A stretch of DNA of 64,000 nt from assembly GCF_001039275.2 (NCBI RefSeq), contig NZ_CP030117.1:1048001-1112000 (forward strand), written 5' to 3'. Under the pieces are notes generated by a model, which worked only from the letters and a program-made list of their open reading frames with translations, ran no database searches and was not told where the DNA came from. Origin of the DNA: Brevibacillus brevis (GTDB taxonomy: Bacteria; Bacillota; Bacilli; Brevibacillales; Brevibacillaceae). Within the stretch, counting starts at the first letter, position 1. Every line of letters starts with the position of its first letter. Shown piece after piece: positions 52,055 through 61,304 of the stretch. A program made the position numbers and the translations under genes.

Positions 52055-54187
52055 ATGAATTTGTTTACACGGTTTCTAGCAGCTTTTATGATCATTACAC
52101 TGCTCAGCGTCGGCGGAGTAGCAGGGACAAATTATTTTTTTCTTGAGCGTCTGGTCATGGAAAATAAATCTTCTCAGCTCGAGGATTCCCTGAATTATGC
52201 GGGTGACAAGATTCGTACATGGGCACAAGAGAGGCATGTATCGCTGGCACAGGTTGCCTCTTTGCCGAATATAAACAACATTCCGTTTCCCGAGACAGCG
52301 GACAATTTGCCTCCAGAGGTCGAGTACTGGGCGCAGACGGTGAAAGGGCTGGCAGAAGCTAATCCTACGACAACCACAGCGATCCTGCGACCAGATGGCA
52401 AAGCGATCATCAATCCGTCGAGGGGGTTTCGTCTTGAGGATTTGTCCTCCCGTGATTACTTCAGCAAAGCCGTTAAGGAACAAAAGCCAGTGATTGGTTC
52501 CGCTTTTGTGTCTACAGGGGATGGAAAGGTGAAGCTGCCATTTTCTACACCGGTCTACGATCAAAACAAAAAGCTGTCCGCTGTAGTCCAGCAAGCAGTG
52601 ACGCTCGATTCCATTGCAGCGTTTATTAACGGCTTTACTTTGGGAACGTCGGGTCGTGCGTACTTGATCGACCAAGACGGGCAACTGATCGCCGGCTCTA
52701 CTGAGCTCAAGGAGAGCAATTGGTACAAGGAGCAGCTGGATGCGCATGTAAAGCCGCTCGAAGCAGAAGTGGAAAAGGCCAAGCAATCAGGTGATGCCAA
52801 ACAAATCGAAAAGGCAGAAAAAGAGCTGAAAGCGGGTCAACTTTTCCCGAACATTTCGATGAAGCAATTTCCTCCGGCTGCCAAAGCTATCGAGACAAAA
52901 GCGACAGGCCTGATTATGGAACCATATACAAGCTATAACGAACAAGAAGCGATTACAGCTTACACTTACTTGGAAGAGCTGGGCTGGGCGCTAGTAATCG
53001 AGGAAAATTACAGCGATGTGTTGGCTAGCATTTACGAGAGTCGTAACATCAGCCTGGTGACGGTACTCGTTAGCCTGATAGCAGCAGTAGGGCTGAGCAT
53101 TTTCCTTGCACGCTCCCTGATTAAGCCAATCCAGACAATCGTCACAGCGCTCGATCAAACGGCAAAAGGCGATCTTACCTGTACGCTGGCATTGAATCGT
53201 TCGGACGAACTGGGTACGCTCAGCAAGGCATACAGCCTAATGACGGAAAACCTGCGCTCCATCATCAATCAGCTCTCGGCTTCGGGAGAGGAGCTGCAGC
53301 AGTTTTCCCAGTCCTTGATGCAAGCAAGCTCGGTGACCAGCACGGCCATGACGGAAGTGACTTCGACCATTGTGGAAATTACCAAGGGAGCCGAGGAAAC
53401 CAGCGGAAATATGGATCAAATCGCGAATGACATCAATGACTTGAACAGCTTGACAGTCGATATTCAGCGATTTACGGAGCAGACGCGAACGGCTTCTCTT
53501 GATATGATGGATGCTTTTCAGGAAGGGAAGGAAGCTGTCTTACAGGCGTCTACTAAAATGAATATGGTACAAAATTTGATGAACCAGAGCATGGAGTCTA
53601 TGACAGAGCTGCATGTCCAATCAGAGCGAATCGGGCAAATCTCTACCATGATCTCGTCGATTTCCAATCAGACGAATCTTTTGTCGCTAAATGCGGCGAT
53701 CGAAGCAGCGAGAGCGGGTGAAGCAGGCAGGGGATTTGCGGTGGTAGCTGATGAAATTCGCAAGCTGGCTCAGCAGACAGCAGATTCGACGCAAGACATT
53801 CAAGGGATCATTGATAACATCCAGTTGCAAATCAATCAGTTCATGAAGCGCTCAGAGGAAGGGCACGGCGTGATCGAGGAGGGCGTTCGAATCGTCGGAC
53901 AGACTGGAGAGACGTTGGGTGATTCCGTGGAGCGAGTACAACAGACCGTTGCTTCGATTGACGATATTAAACAGCGGATGGATGAGCAGGCCAAGCTGTC
54001 CAGGCAAATGGTCGATGCTGTTTTGGAAGTAACGGCTCTTTCCGAGGAAACATCGGCTGGCTCCGAGGAAGTACGTGCTGTGGCGGAAACGACGCTGGGC
54101 GATATGGACAGGCTGACGCAGTCTGTGACAGAACTGGATAAAATGATCCGACAGTTTGAAGCGTTGGTGAAGCATTTTAAGCTTTGA
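52055..54187 (+). CDS. Methyl-accepting chemotaxis protein
   Basis: A 710-residue receptor: helix 1 (8-28), a large external CACHE-type domain (about 30-325) with a charged insertion [22 protein letters not shown] near 238-259, helix 2 (about 330-352), HAMP and a signalling domain whose tip reads [28 protein letters not shown] 52055 follows AAGAGGTG; a longer frame is not supported. It directly follows the Tct cluster, so it may sense the same carboxylates. Its stop lies 2 bases before the flavodoxin remnant. Confidence 0.92.
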   Translation: MNLFTRFLAAFMIITLLSVGGVAGTNYFFLERLVMENKSSQLEDSLNYAGDKIRTWAQERHVSLAQVASLPNINNIPFPETADNLPPEVEYWAQTVKGLAEANPTTTTAILRPDGKAIINPSRGFRLEDLSSRDYFSKAVKEQKPVIGSAFVSTGDGKVKLPFSTPVYDQNKKLSAVVQQAVTLDSIAAFINGFTLGTSGRAYLIDQDGQLIAGSTELKESNWYKEQLDAHVKPLEAEVEKAKQSGDAKQIEKAEKELKAGQLFPNISMKQFPPAAKAIETKATGLIMEPYTSYNEQEAITAYTYLEELGWALVIEENYSDVLASIYESRNISLVTVLVSLIAAVGLSIFLARSLIKPIQTIVTALDQTAKGDLTCTLALNRSDELGTLSKAYSLMTENLRSIINQLSASGEELQQFSQSLMQASSVTSTAMTEVTSTIVEITKGAEETSGNMDQIANDINDLNSLTVDIQRFTEQTRTASLDMMDAFQEGKEAVLQASTKMNMVQNLMNQSMESMTELHVQSERIGQISTMISSISNQTNLLSLNAAIEAARAGEAGRGFAVVADEIRKLAQQTADSTQDIQGIIDNIQLQINQFMKRSEEGHGVIEEGVRIVGQTGETLGDSVERVQQTVASIDDIKQRMDEQAKLSRQMVDAVLEVTALSEETSAGSEEVRAVAETTLGDMDRLTQSVTELDKMIRQFEALVKHFKL

Positions 54188-54189
54188 GA

Positions 54190-54497
54190 AAGGCAGATTT
54201 TTGCCGCACACCAGTATCCATCTGCGTGAAAAAAACATTCGCCCGATTCACGACCAAAGGCATGACGAGGGAGGCTTCGATGCAGTCGCGGATGATTACG
54301 ATGAAGTGACAGAAGCGGAGCTCGCCCATGATTTTCTGATTTTTTCTACACCGATCTATTGGTACGGCATGTCGGGGCAGATGAAAAACTATGTGGATCG
54401 CTGGTCGCAGAGCTTGCGTGACAAGCGTTATTCCTTCAAAGAACGGGCAGTAGAGGAAGCAAAGATTTTTAATGCGTGGCTGAAGGACAAACAATAG
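54190..54497 (+). pseudogene. Truncated flavodoxin/NADPH-quinone-reductase-like gene
   Basis: The frame 54201-54497 translates to a fragment of a flavodoxin-fold oxidoreductase: the central DDYDEVTEAELAHDFLIFSTPIYWYGMSGQMKNYVDRWSQSLRDKRYSFKE section is the FMN-binding region. The normal N-terminus (first flavodoxin strand and P-loop) and about 60-80 residues before the C-terminal helix (AKIFNAWLKD) are missing. No ribosome site fits. It looks like a deletion scar between the chemoreceptor and the spike-protein island. Confidence 0.8.
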
Positions 54498-54500
54498 CCT

Positions 54501-54536
54501 GAAAGACCGGAGAGAATTCCGGTCTTTCTTTTCTTT
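54501..54536 (+). terminator. Terminator before the spike-protein island
   Basis: GAAAGACCGG and CCGGTCTTTC form a perfect 10-base stem followed by TTTTCTTTC. The remaining 54537-54818 is AT-rich, contains an imperfect hairpin TGGTAATGG...CCATTA, and holds no recognised gene. Confidence 0.9.
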
Positions 54537-54818
54537 CAAACGAGCTCCTCATTCATCTAATAAAAGCGCTGCGTAATGAACTGCTTATAGCCCGGCTACC
54601 TAAGTGTTAGTAGTTACAAGATAATGGTCAATAAGTAGGTAGGGCAATTGGATATTTCCAAAAACAGGGTAAAAAGCACTAGGTTGTAAATAAAAAAAGG
54701 ACTTTGTGCTTATTTATGGTAATGGAAACAACTACTACCATTAATTTATCTATAAAGAATGGTCTATTTTGGTATAAGAGATAGAACATTGGATATATCC
54801 ACGGAGGGAGTAGTCTAC

Positions 54819-56285
54819 GTGAGTAATCGGGTTTTAACCTATGGAAATATTCAAGTGACACCTTACAACTTCACGCATTTGCAATCACTAAAAGTGGTTA
54901 AAAAGATGAACGAACACGCGAAGGTAACGATCACGGGCATTATTCCAGATGAGCTGAAAGACAGCTATGTGAATCTAACAAATGAACAAACGCATATCAA
55001 AATAGCTTTGACGGACGAGAAGGGGCAGCCGAAGCCATGGTTTCAAGGCATCGTGACGAATGTAAACATCCAATCCGTCAGGGGCATTTATTACCTAACA
55101 GTGAAGGCTGTTTCACATAGCTACTTATTGGATGTCAAACCGAGAAAACGCTCATTCCAAAATCCAGCGATGACTTATGCGGCGCTAGTCAAAATGGTGC
55201 TGTCCGCATATGGGAAAGCGGATTTTATCGATTCGGTCACGAACGGCAAGGCGATCAATACGTTTGTGATGCAATATGAAGAAACCGACTGGCAGTTTCT
55301 CCAGCGGATGGCATCGCGATTCTATACGGGCTTGGTGCCTGCAACGGCTTTTGATCTACCCAAATTTTATTTCGGTCTGCCCAAAGGGAAGGACAAAGGC
55401 AAGCTAGAGGTCGCGCATTATACGGTACAAAAGAGGGTGGGGGAATATCAGAGCGCTGCGGAAAACCGAGTGCCAGGAATTGATGATCAAGATTTTACGG
55501 TATATGAAGTGGAAAGCCCGCAGATCCTCGAAGTCGGTGATGAAGTGAGCTTCAAGTCCAAGAAGCTTGTCGTCGGAGAAGCTGTCACTGAAATGAAGGA
55601 AGGAATACTGACGCATACCTACAAGCTCTTTCCACATAAGGGACTCTCGCGCAAGAAAATGTATAACAACGCGATCATAGGTGCCTCTATCCAAGGGCGC
55701 GTTCTTCAGATTCAAAAAGATAATATCAGAGCCAAACTAGACATGGATGATCAACAGGATGAGAGTACTGCTTACTGGTTCCCTTATTCGACGATCTATA
55801 CGTCCGAGAACAATACAGGTTGGTATGTCATGCCGGAAATAGGCGACCAGATACGAATCTACTTCCCGAGCAAAAAGGAAGAGGACGGTATCGCCATCAG
55901 CTCGGTGCTCCGAGATAACCCAGGTGCCGAATCTCCGGCTCCCCAAAAGTCCTCCGCTCCAAGTAGCTCAAGACCGAGCGCGGGCCCCGATCGGATGAAA
56001 GATCCGGCTGTGAAGACCTTCCGCACGAAATACGGCAAGGAGATCATGCTGGCGCCAGATAAGATCGTGATATCAGCAGGCGGTATGTCTATCACAATCA
56101 GCGATAATACCGGAATCGAGATCGTGAGTGATAAAAATGTGAGCATTAGTGCTAGTAACGAGGCGTATCTGATCGGGCAAACGCTACGAGTCAAGGCCGA
56201 TAAGATCGAGCTGATTGGAAAAGGAAACACCATTTCATTAAATGAAAAGATCGAGATCAAGGGAACGGAGATAAAAATGAACTAA
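54819..56285 (+). CDS. VgrG-like spike protein (first, without effector tail)
   Basis: A 488-residue protein with the gp27-like N-terminal half (about 1-260: NYGNIQV-type start, YLTVKAVSHSYLLDVKPRKRSFQNPAMTYAAL, MQYEETDWQFLQRMASRF), a gp5 OB-fold (about 270-370: AIIGASIQGRVLQI, WFPYSTIYTS, YVMPEIGDQIRIYF) and a C-terminal repeating beta-prism (SITISDNTGIEIVSDKNVSISAS). It is the spike of a contractile injection machine. GTG 54819 follows CGGAGGG. It shares clear homology with the second spike at 58488 but has no toxin. Confidence 0.88.
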   Translation: MSNRVLTYGNIQVTPYNFTHLQSLKVVKKMNEHAKVTITGIIPDELKDSYVNLTNEQTHIKIALTDEKGQPKPWFQGIVTNVNIQSVRGIYYLTVKAVSHSYLLDVKPRKRSFQNPAMTYAALVKMVLSAYGKADFIDSVTNGKAINTFVMQYEETDWQFLQRMASRFYTGLVPATAFDLPKFYFGLPKGKDKGKLEVAHYTVQKRVGEYQSAAENRVPGIDDQDFTVYEVESPQILEVGDEVSFKSKKLVVGEAVTEMKEGILTHTYKLFPHKGLSRKKMYNNAIIGASIQGRVLQIQKDNIRAKLDMDDQQDESTAYWFPYSTIYTSENNTGWYVMPEIGDQIRIYFPSKKEEDGIAISSVLRDNPGAESPAPQKSSAPSSSRPSAGPDRMKDPAVKTFRTKYGKEIMLAPDKIVISAGGMSITISDNTGIEIVSDKNVSISASNEAYLIGQTLRVKADKIELIGKGNTISLNEKIEIKGTEIKMN

Positions 56286-56303
56286 TGGGAGGAACACACG
56301 GTC

Positions 56304-56921
56304 ATGATGAAAGAAGAAGCACTCCAGCATCTGCACGACCAGGTGTTTTTGCCTGCTTTGGCAGAACGGGTGGCGGCAGTCCAGCTATTTTTCCATCAAC
56401 ATCAAGCCCAGCTCGTCGATGAGTTTGTGGAGTCGTTTCGACAGATCGCAAGTCGGATCAAAGTCATGCAGGATCGTGAGGAGCTAGCACCTGTTGGATT
56501 TATTCATTACTCCATGCTGAGGACATCTATTCTGGAAGGTACTTATACCTACCTCATTGAGGCTTATACAGATCAGTGGTATTGGGAACCTGTCGAATGC
56601 TATGCCAGATACGACGCCAGTTGGGCTTTTCAAGAGATTTCATCGTTGATTCGTCTTCTAGATGAGCAGCGTAAAAAGTACATCGGTGTTCTACACACAG
56701 CGGATGTGGAGCATATGGTATGGAAGCGTTTGGATTGTTTTAGTCAAATGGTGACGGATCTGATCCGGATAGCGATCCAAGAAGCCATAAAACTCCCAGA
56801 GTATTCGGAGATAAATAAGGCGAAATGTTTGCGCATCAGGGTCGGGGAGTTTAAGGACTTTAGCGAAGATGTGCATATTGATGATGGTTCCACACGAGAT
56901 CAAATCAAGGGGGCGGGATGA
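56304..56921 (+). CDS. Hypothetical protein of the spike island
   Basis: A 205-residue, mostly helical, soluble protein rich in aromatics: QHLHDQVFLPALAERVAAVQLFFHQHQAQL at the start and YTYLIEAYTDQWYWEPVECYARYDASW in the middle. No family recognised. It follows the first VgrG by 18 bases, with GGAGG upstream. The same gene order (VgrG, this type, immunity-like, DcrB-like, DUF4280) suggests a role as adaptor or chaperone for the spike, but this is inference. Confidence 0.75.
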   Translation: MMKEEALQHLHDQVFLPALAERVAAVQLFFHQHQAQLVDEFVESFRQIASRIKVMQDREELAPVGFIHYSMLRTSILEGTYTYLIEAYTDQWYWEPVECYARYDASWAFQEISSLIRLLDEQRKKYIGVLHTADVEHMVWKRLDCFSQMVTDLIRIAIQEAIKLPEYSEINKAKCLRIRVGEFKDFSEDVHIDDGSTRDQIKGAG

Positions 56922-56922
56922 C

Positions 56923-57423
56923 TTGAGAGATTACTACCAACTCATGGATGACAGTCGAATCGCTCAAAAGGTGAAACCGCAGGGTCTACGAAAGGAAGAC
57001 AGCTTCGCACAGCTCCCGCCTGTCTCGATTTTAGATGTCGCTGAACATAGCTTCAACGAGTACACAGACTGGCTGGAAAAGCCTGTGCCTATGATGTCAC
57101 AACAGATGAAGTCGATTATCGAGAAATACAATCCGAGAATTCAGTGGAAATGTGTCCATTTGATAGACAAGCGATCTGGCTCACAAAACGTGTACTGGGT
57201 CATGCAAATACCTACCTTGGATTGTCTTTCACAGGATAGCGAGTTTTATCTAAATGGAACCGTAAAGAGACTTGTGTTAGACCACGAAAAGATCAAGGCG
57301 CATCATTTTTTTGCCATTGAAGGAATTTTGGAGCCGTATATCGTGGTGAGTCTCGATGTAGCAGAAAGCTTACTGCGTAGAAGCTATACGGGCTTTGTTT
57401 TACAAAAAGTAGAGCAGGCGTAA
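56923..57423 (+). CDS. Imm11-like (DUF1629-like) protein
   Basis: A 166-residue soluble protein. The C-terminal half, with HHFFAIEGILEPYIVVSLDVAESLLRRSYTG, resembles the Imm11/DUF1629 family of immunity proteins found near polymorphic toxins. No toxin gene is directly beside it, so it may protect against an effector that has been lost or one carried elsewhere, or play an accessory role. TTG 56923 follows a GGGGGCGGG region one base after the preceding stop, so the two are coupled. Confidence 0.6.
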   Translation: MRDYYQLMDDSRIAQKVKPQGLRKEDSFAQLPPVSILDVAEHSFNEYTDWLEKPVPMMSQQMKSIIEKYNPRIQWKCVHLIDKRSGSQNVYWVMQIPTLDCLSQDSEFYLNGTVKRLVLDHEKIKAHHFFAIEGILEPYIVVSLDVAESLLRRSYTGFVLQKVEQA

Positions 57424-57434
57424 CGGAGGGAGTC

Positions 57435-58058
57435 ATGACCGTTTACTGGGATGAGAAGATCTTGGATGCCTGGAATGACATCCTGAAACGACGTGAAATC
57501 AAGGAAGTAGAAGAGAAGATGGCACAAATGTCACCTGAAGAATGGCTGGCAGGAGTGCAGCGTGGTGTCATTGAGTACGAAGGGCAAACGATTTATTGCG
57601 AAGAGAAGCTATTTTTCAACGAGCAGATGACGATTCATCTCCCAACGTCTATGTGGCTGATTCCTAGAGGGATCGAATCAAAAGGAAATACAACTCACCA
57701 GCATGATCAGATGACTTACAAAAATGAAAAAGGCACAGTCATGTTTGGTCTGACACATATGACGCACCTCATACAGATGGACGATGTAGAGCAATTTTTG
57801 AGTACAATGACGATTCAGTTGAAAAAAAAGCAAGCGGGCTTGCAAGTCGTACATAACGAAGTGATTGAGCTCAGTGAAGTGAAGGTGGCGAGTAGCGAAT
57901 TCGTCATACCGATAAAGAACGGGAAGTATTATCAAATCTTGTTTGTTACTGCACTAGAGGGGAGATTGCTGCTCGGTAGCTTCCATTTCGCAGCTGACGA
58001 AGTGATTGTATGGCAGCCATTAGCTAGAGCCTTGATTCGAACGATGCGACTGGTATGA
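57435..58058 (+). CDS. DcrB/DUF1795-like protein, candidate effector chaperone
   Basis: A 207-residue soluble protein. After a 60-residue helical lead, residues 60-207 follow the DcrB/DUF1795 pattern: an N-terminal strand with FFNEQMTIHLPTSM, a central sheet (MFGLTHMTHLI), an amphipathic helix (VEQFLSTMTIQLKKK) and a closing sheet and helix (KYYQILFVTALEGRLLLGSFHFA, then ALIRTMR). DUF1795 proteins known as Eag chaperones hold the N-termini of type VI effectors. The position before DUF4280 and the second spike fits that role. GGAGGGAG before ATG. Confidence 0.65.
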   Translation: MTVYWDEKILDAWNDILKRREIKEVEEKMAQMSPEEWLAGVQRGVIEYEGQTIYCEEKLFFNEQMTIHLPTSMWLIPRGIESKGNTTHQHDQMTYKNEKGTVMFGLTHMTHLIQMDDVEQFLSTMTIQLKKKQAGLQVVHNEVIELSEVKVASSEFVIPIKNGKYYQILFVTALEGRLLLGSFHFAADEVIVWQPLARALIRTMRLV

Positions 58059-58096
58059 GTTATTGCAACGTTATGTAACGAAAGGGGAGTAGGGAG

Positions 58097-58465
58097 ATGC
58101 TTTTGTCTTTGCTTCAACTTCTGGCTCCGAAGGCACACGGTGAGTATTCCTATGTTGTACGTGGGGCAACCGTAAAATGCAGTGAGGGAACAGACACCAG
58201 CTTTTTAAATTTGCCGCAATGCCACGGAGTATACGCGCGTGGTAAACCGGTCATGAATATTGCCGATAACGTTGTCGATGCCAATATTGGGTGTTTTGGT
58301 ATTTGCAGGGAAACAGGAACCGTATGTAGACCAATGATAGCTAACAAGTGGACGGAAGGAAAGCACGATGTACTGGTAAAAAACGAGCCAGCCTTACTCA
58401 GTAAGTCGGAGCTGATTTGTACTGTCAAAGGGATTATTACGATTGAAAAGGATGGGCAGGATTGA
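58097..58465 (+). CDS. PAAR-like DUF4280 protein
   Basis: A 122-residue protein with the DUF4280 signature VVRGATVKCSEGTDTSFLNLPQCHGV and, later, ANIGCFGICRETGTVCRPMIANKW; several Cys residues could bind zinc. DUF4280 is a PAAR-like tip domain that caps VgrG-type spikes. It ends 22 bases before the second spike begins, and a ribosome site GGGGAG precedes its ATG. Confidence 0.88.
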   Translation: MLLSLLQLLAPKAHGEYSYVVRGATVKCSEGTDTSFLNLPQCHGVYARGKPVMNIADNVVDANIGCFGICRETGTVCRPMIANKWTEGKHDVLVKNEPALLSKSELICTVKGIITIEKDGQD

Positions 58466-58487
58466 TGTGATTGAAGGAGAGGAGTTT

Positions 58488-61304
58488 ATGCAGGGAACGG
58501 ATGGAGTCATGACCTACCAGGATATACAGATTGTCTGGCCCTATGGAACGATCCGACTTGATCGGTTGGAATTTGTCCATCAAACTGGCGAACATGCAAA
58601 ATTACGCTTTACAGGTATTGTTCCCGAAGAAAAAGAAGATGAGATTATACATAGAGCAAGCAGCCACGACGTTATTGAGCTGTGTCAGAAGGTAGGAAAG
58701 CAGAAGAAGTCGATATTTATCGGACGACTACATCATGTGGAGATCAAGGTTGTCCGTGATGTCCACTATGTGACGGTGGAAGCTGTATCGCATACCTATG
58801 CCATGGATATGGGCGTGAAGATGCGTTCTTTTCAAGACGAGAGCCGATTGTACTCAAGTATTGTAGATGAGCTCGTGTCGAAGTATCCTGGTGGAGATAT
58901 GATCGATAATGCCTTCAATGATCTCAAACAGGGCAAATACATCATGCAGTACGAAGAGACGGACTGGGTGTTTTTAAAACGAATTGCCTCTCACGTAGGG
59001 GCTGTCCTCGTACCAGATGTGAGTGCAAATAAGGTGCGCTTCTGGGTCGGTCTACCAGAGGGAAGAAAGCAGATCAAGCTGAAAGACAGGCCATACGAGG
59101 TTAACCAGTCCATCGCACCATATAGGACCTACACGTTTGAACACGACGATGTTTTAGAGCTTGGGGATGAAGTGTTACGAGAGGGGCAGACCTTCGCTAT
59201 TACCAAGCGAATAGCAAGCATGGCAGATGGTCTATTCAGGTGGACGTATGTTTGCGCAACTCGCAAAAGTGTGAAACAAAAGAAGTTCTATAACAAAGCC
59301 ATCATCGGTGCCGCTATCGACGGGAAAATCATTCAAATCGGACGAAACCAAGTCAAAATCCATCTCACTATCGATAAAACGCAAGATAAGAGCAAGGCAC
59401 AGTGGTTCCCGTATGGGGCGGAAGGCAACCAAATCCTATACCTCATGCCGGAGATCGGCTCTAAAGTAAAATTGTATTTCCCAGGTGCCGATGAGGACGA
59501 TGCGATGGTCATCAACTCCGTCCGTCATGCGCCACAGGGAAGCTTTGTCGAGAAGAACGACAAGCGAATGGTGGACCCGGGAGTCAAATCGTTTGGCATC
59601 CCACAAGGAAAAGAATTCACCATGGGAGACACCGAACTGAGGATGACCGCCAAAGAAGGTGCGTTGGAAATCTCGATGAGTAGCCTCTGGGGTGTGAGTC
59701 TGAACAGTACCACGAATGTAAACATTCAAGCGTCAGGAGAGCTGAATGTAAATGGTGCCGCTGTCTACATGGTGGGTTCGGGAGGGATGTACCTCGATAC
59801 AGCTACGGATACGATCGCATTAGTAGAAGAGAACGACACGAGTAGCGATCAGATTCTTCTGGATGCGGAGAAGAGTCATTCTTTTGCACCAATCTTGAGT
59901 CCGTTTGAACAAGATATTAAGAGTCTAGGCTGGCAGGGCGCGGTAGATAAACGACTCGTAGATCACGATGCGGCCGAAGCCAAAGGGGAAGGGGAAGTCG
60001 TTGAAGAGACCCTGTCGTCGCTATGGAACTTTGCCGTAGATGTTGCCGATGTTGCCTACACGGGCGTACAATTGTTAGCGAGTGATGAGGGTGAGACGGT
60101 CACCAACATTAGGGGAGCTAAGGTTAAGTCGTTAACCGAGGGGAACAACTTAGCAAAAGAAACAGAACAAAAAGCTACGAGTGCGGCAAACTATGTAGGA
60201 GATGTGTTTCAGGGCGAGAAGTCGTTCGGTGAAATCGGTCAAGATATAAAAGCGGCTGGTGTAAAAGTCGGAGAGAGCGTCATGCAAGACTACGTTATTC
60301 CAGTCGGGGTGAATTGGCTACACCATATAGAAGACAAGTATGGAGGTGAAGAAGCAAAGCTAAAAAGAACACTGGAGGAAAGCTACCAACGAGGTAGGAA
60401 TAGGGGAAGAGTAGATGTCATAGGTGCTGAGGTAATCGCGAGTGGACTGTCAGGTGGAATGGGTGGAGCCGCTATGAAGACAGTGACTACAACCGCCAAA
60501 CTGACGCCAGATGGACCAAATAGGGATCGTACGCCAGATGGTAACGGCAGAGATGGAAGCAACGGAAGCAATAGAAGCGACGGAAATGAAACTCCATTAT
60601 TCGGACTTTTTGACTCGATTAAAAAAGATATGGAAACGCTGGATGGGAAGTTCAAAACGAAGGCGAAGACTGTTGAAGATGCGTTGAAAGAAATGCAAGA
60701 GATGGTTAATAGTTTTGTAGCTGCTATGCAAGGATTTTCCAATCTGGTTCCCGATACAGGTACGCCGAAGTTATTTTCGTTGGACGGGAATGGTGGTGGC
60801 GGGCATAACCATAATACTGGGAATAATAGAAATAATAAGCGAGATAATGAGGGGACGGGTGATGCTACTAAGTTTAAATTTCCTGATGACCCAATGAGAG
60901 ATGTTAGTGGTTCTGGTAGAATTTCAAACCCAACAGAATGGAATGATATACTAAAAGATGTAGAATCTCAAGGTGGAAAAATTAACTACACAACTGATTC
61001 AACCACCATGGGATATGGACCAAATGGCACAAGAGGAAATCCAGGTACTATATCAATAGATCCTGATGCATCTTTTAGTGCTTTGAAACATGAATATCAA
61101 CATTTTCTTGATGACAAAGCAAGTGGTTGGGAAGGTTGGAGAGTAAAATTAACTGATTATGATGAAGCTTATCGATGGGAGGTAAATGCTTATCAAATAG
61201 AAATTGATATGGCAAAAGAGCTAGGAAGAAATGATGTAGTTGAGCATTTACTAAAAAATTTAGAAAAAGAAAAATCCAAAATTTATAATCCATGGGGTGA
61301 TTAA
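58488..61304 (+). CDS. VgrG-like spike fused to a C-terminal metallopeptidase-like toxin
   Basis: 938 residues. A spike part (about 1-450) parallels the first spike: YEETDWVFLKRIASH, AIIGAAIDGKIIQI, YLMPEIGSKVKLYF, beta-prism IQASGELNVNG. Residues 450-740 form a linker with Ala/Glu-rich helices and Gly/Asn-rich low-complexity stretches (GNGRDGSNGSNRSDGN near 670). The C-terminal part (about 780-938) has the zinc-protease motif HEYQH at 868-872 and Glu in RWEVNAY near 898, resembling polymorphic toxin metallopeptidases. The AT content rises sharply from about 60,860. ATG 58488 follows GGAGAGGAG; an upstream ATG at 58443 overlaps DUF4280. Delivered toxin is inferred. Confidence 0.85.
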   Translation: MQGTDGVMTYQDIQIVWPYGTIRLDRLEFVHQTGEHAKLRFTGIVPEEKEDEIIHRASSHDVIELCQKVGKQKKSIFIGRLHHVEIKVVRDVHYVTVEAVSHTYAMDMGVKMRSFQDESRLYSSIVDELVSKYPGGDMIDNAFNDLKQGKYIMQYEETDWVFLKRIASHVGAVLVPDVSANKVRFWVGLPEGRKQIKLKDRPYEVNQSIAPYRTYTFEHDDVLELGDEVLREGQTFAITKRIASMADGLFRWTYVCATRKSVKQKKFYNKAIIGAAIDGKIIQIGRNQVKIHLTIDKTQDKSKAQWFPYGAEGNQILYLMPEIGSKVKLYFPGADEDDAMVINSVRHAPQGSFVEKNDKRMVDPGVKSFGIPQGKEFTMGDTELRMTAKEGALEISMSSLWGVSLNSTTNVNIQASGELNVNGAAVYMVGSGGMYLDTATDTIALVEENDTSSDQILLDAEKSHSFAPILSPFEQDIKSLGWQGAVDKRLVDHDAAEAKGEGEVVEETLSSLWNFAVDVADVAYTGVQLLASDEGETVTNIRGAKVKSLTEGNNLAKETEQKATSAANYVGDVFQGEKSFGEIGQDIKAAGVKVGESVMQDYVIPVGVNWLHHIEDKYGGEEAKLKRTLEESYQRGRNRGRVDVIGAEVIASGLSGGMGGAAMKTVTTTAKLTPDGPNRDRTPDGNGRDGSNGSNRSDGNETPLFGLFDSIKKDMETLDGKFKTKAKTVEDALKEMQEMVNSFVAAMQGFSNLVPDTGTPKLFSLDGNGGGGHNHNTGNNRNNKRDNEGTGDATKFKFPDDPMRDVSGSGRISNPTEWNDILKDVESQGGKINYTTDSTTMGYGPNGTRGNPGTISIDPDASFSALKHEYQHFLDDKASGWEGWRVKLTDYDEAYRWEVNAYQIEIDMAKELGRNDVVEHLLKNLEKEKSKIYNPWGD

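Noticed and set aside
54679-54861. Minus-strand frame of 60 residues before the first spike
   Set aside because: It overlaps the ribosome site and start of the spike gene, and has no ribosome site of its own.
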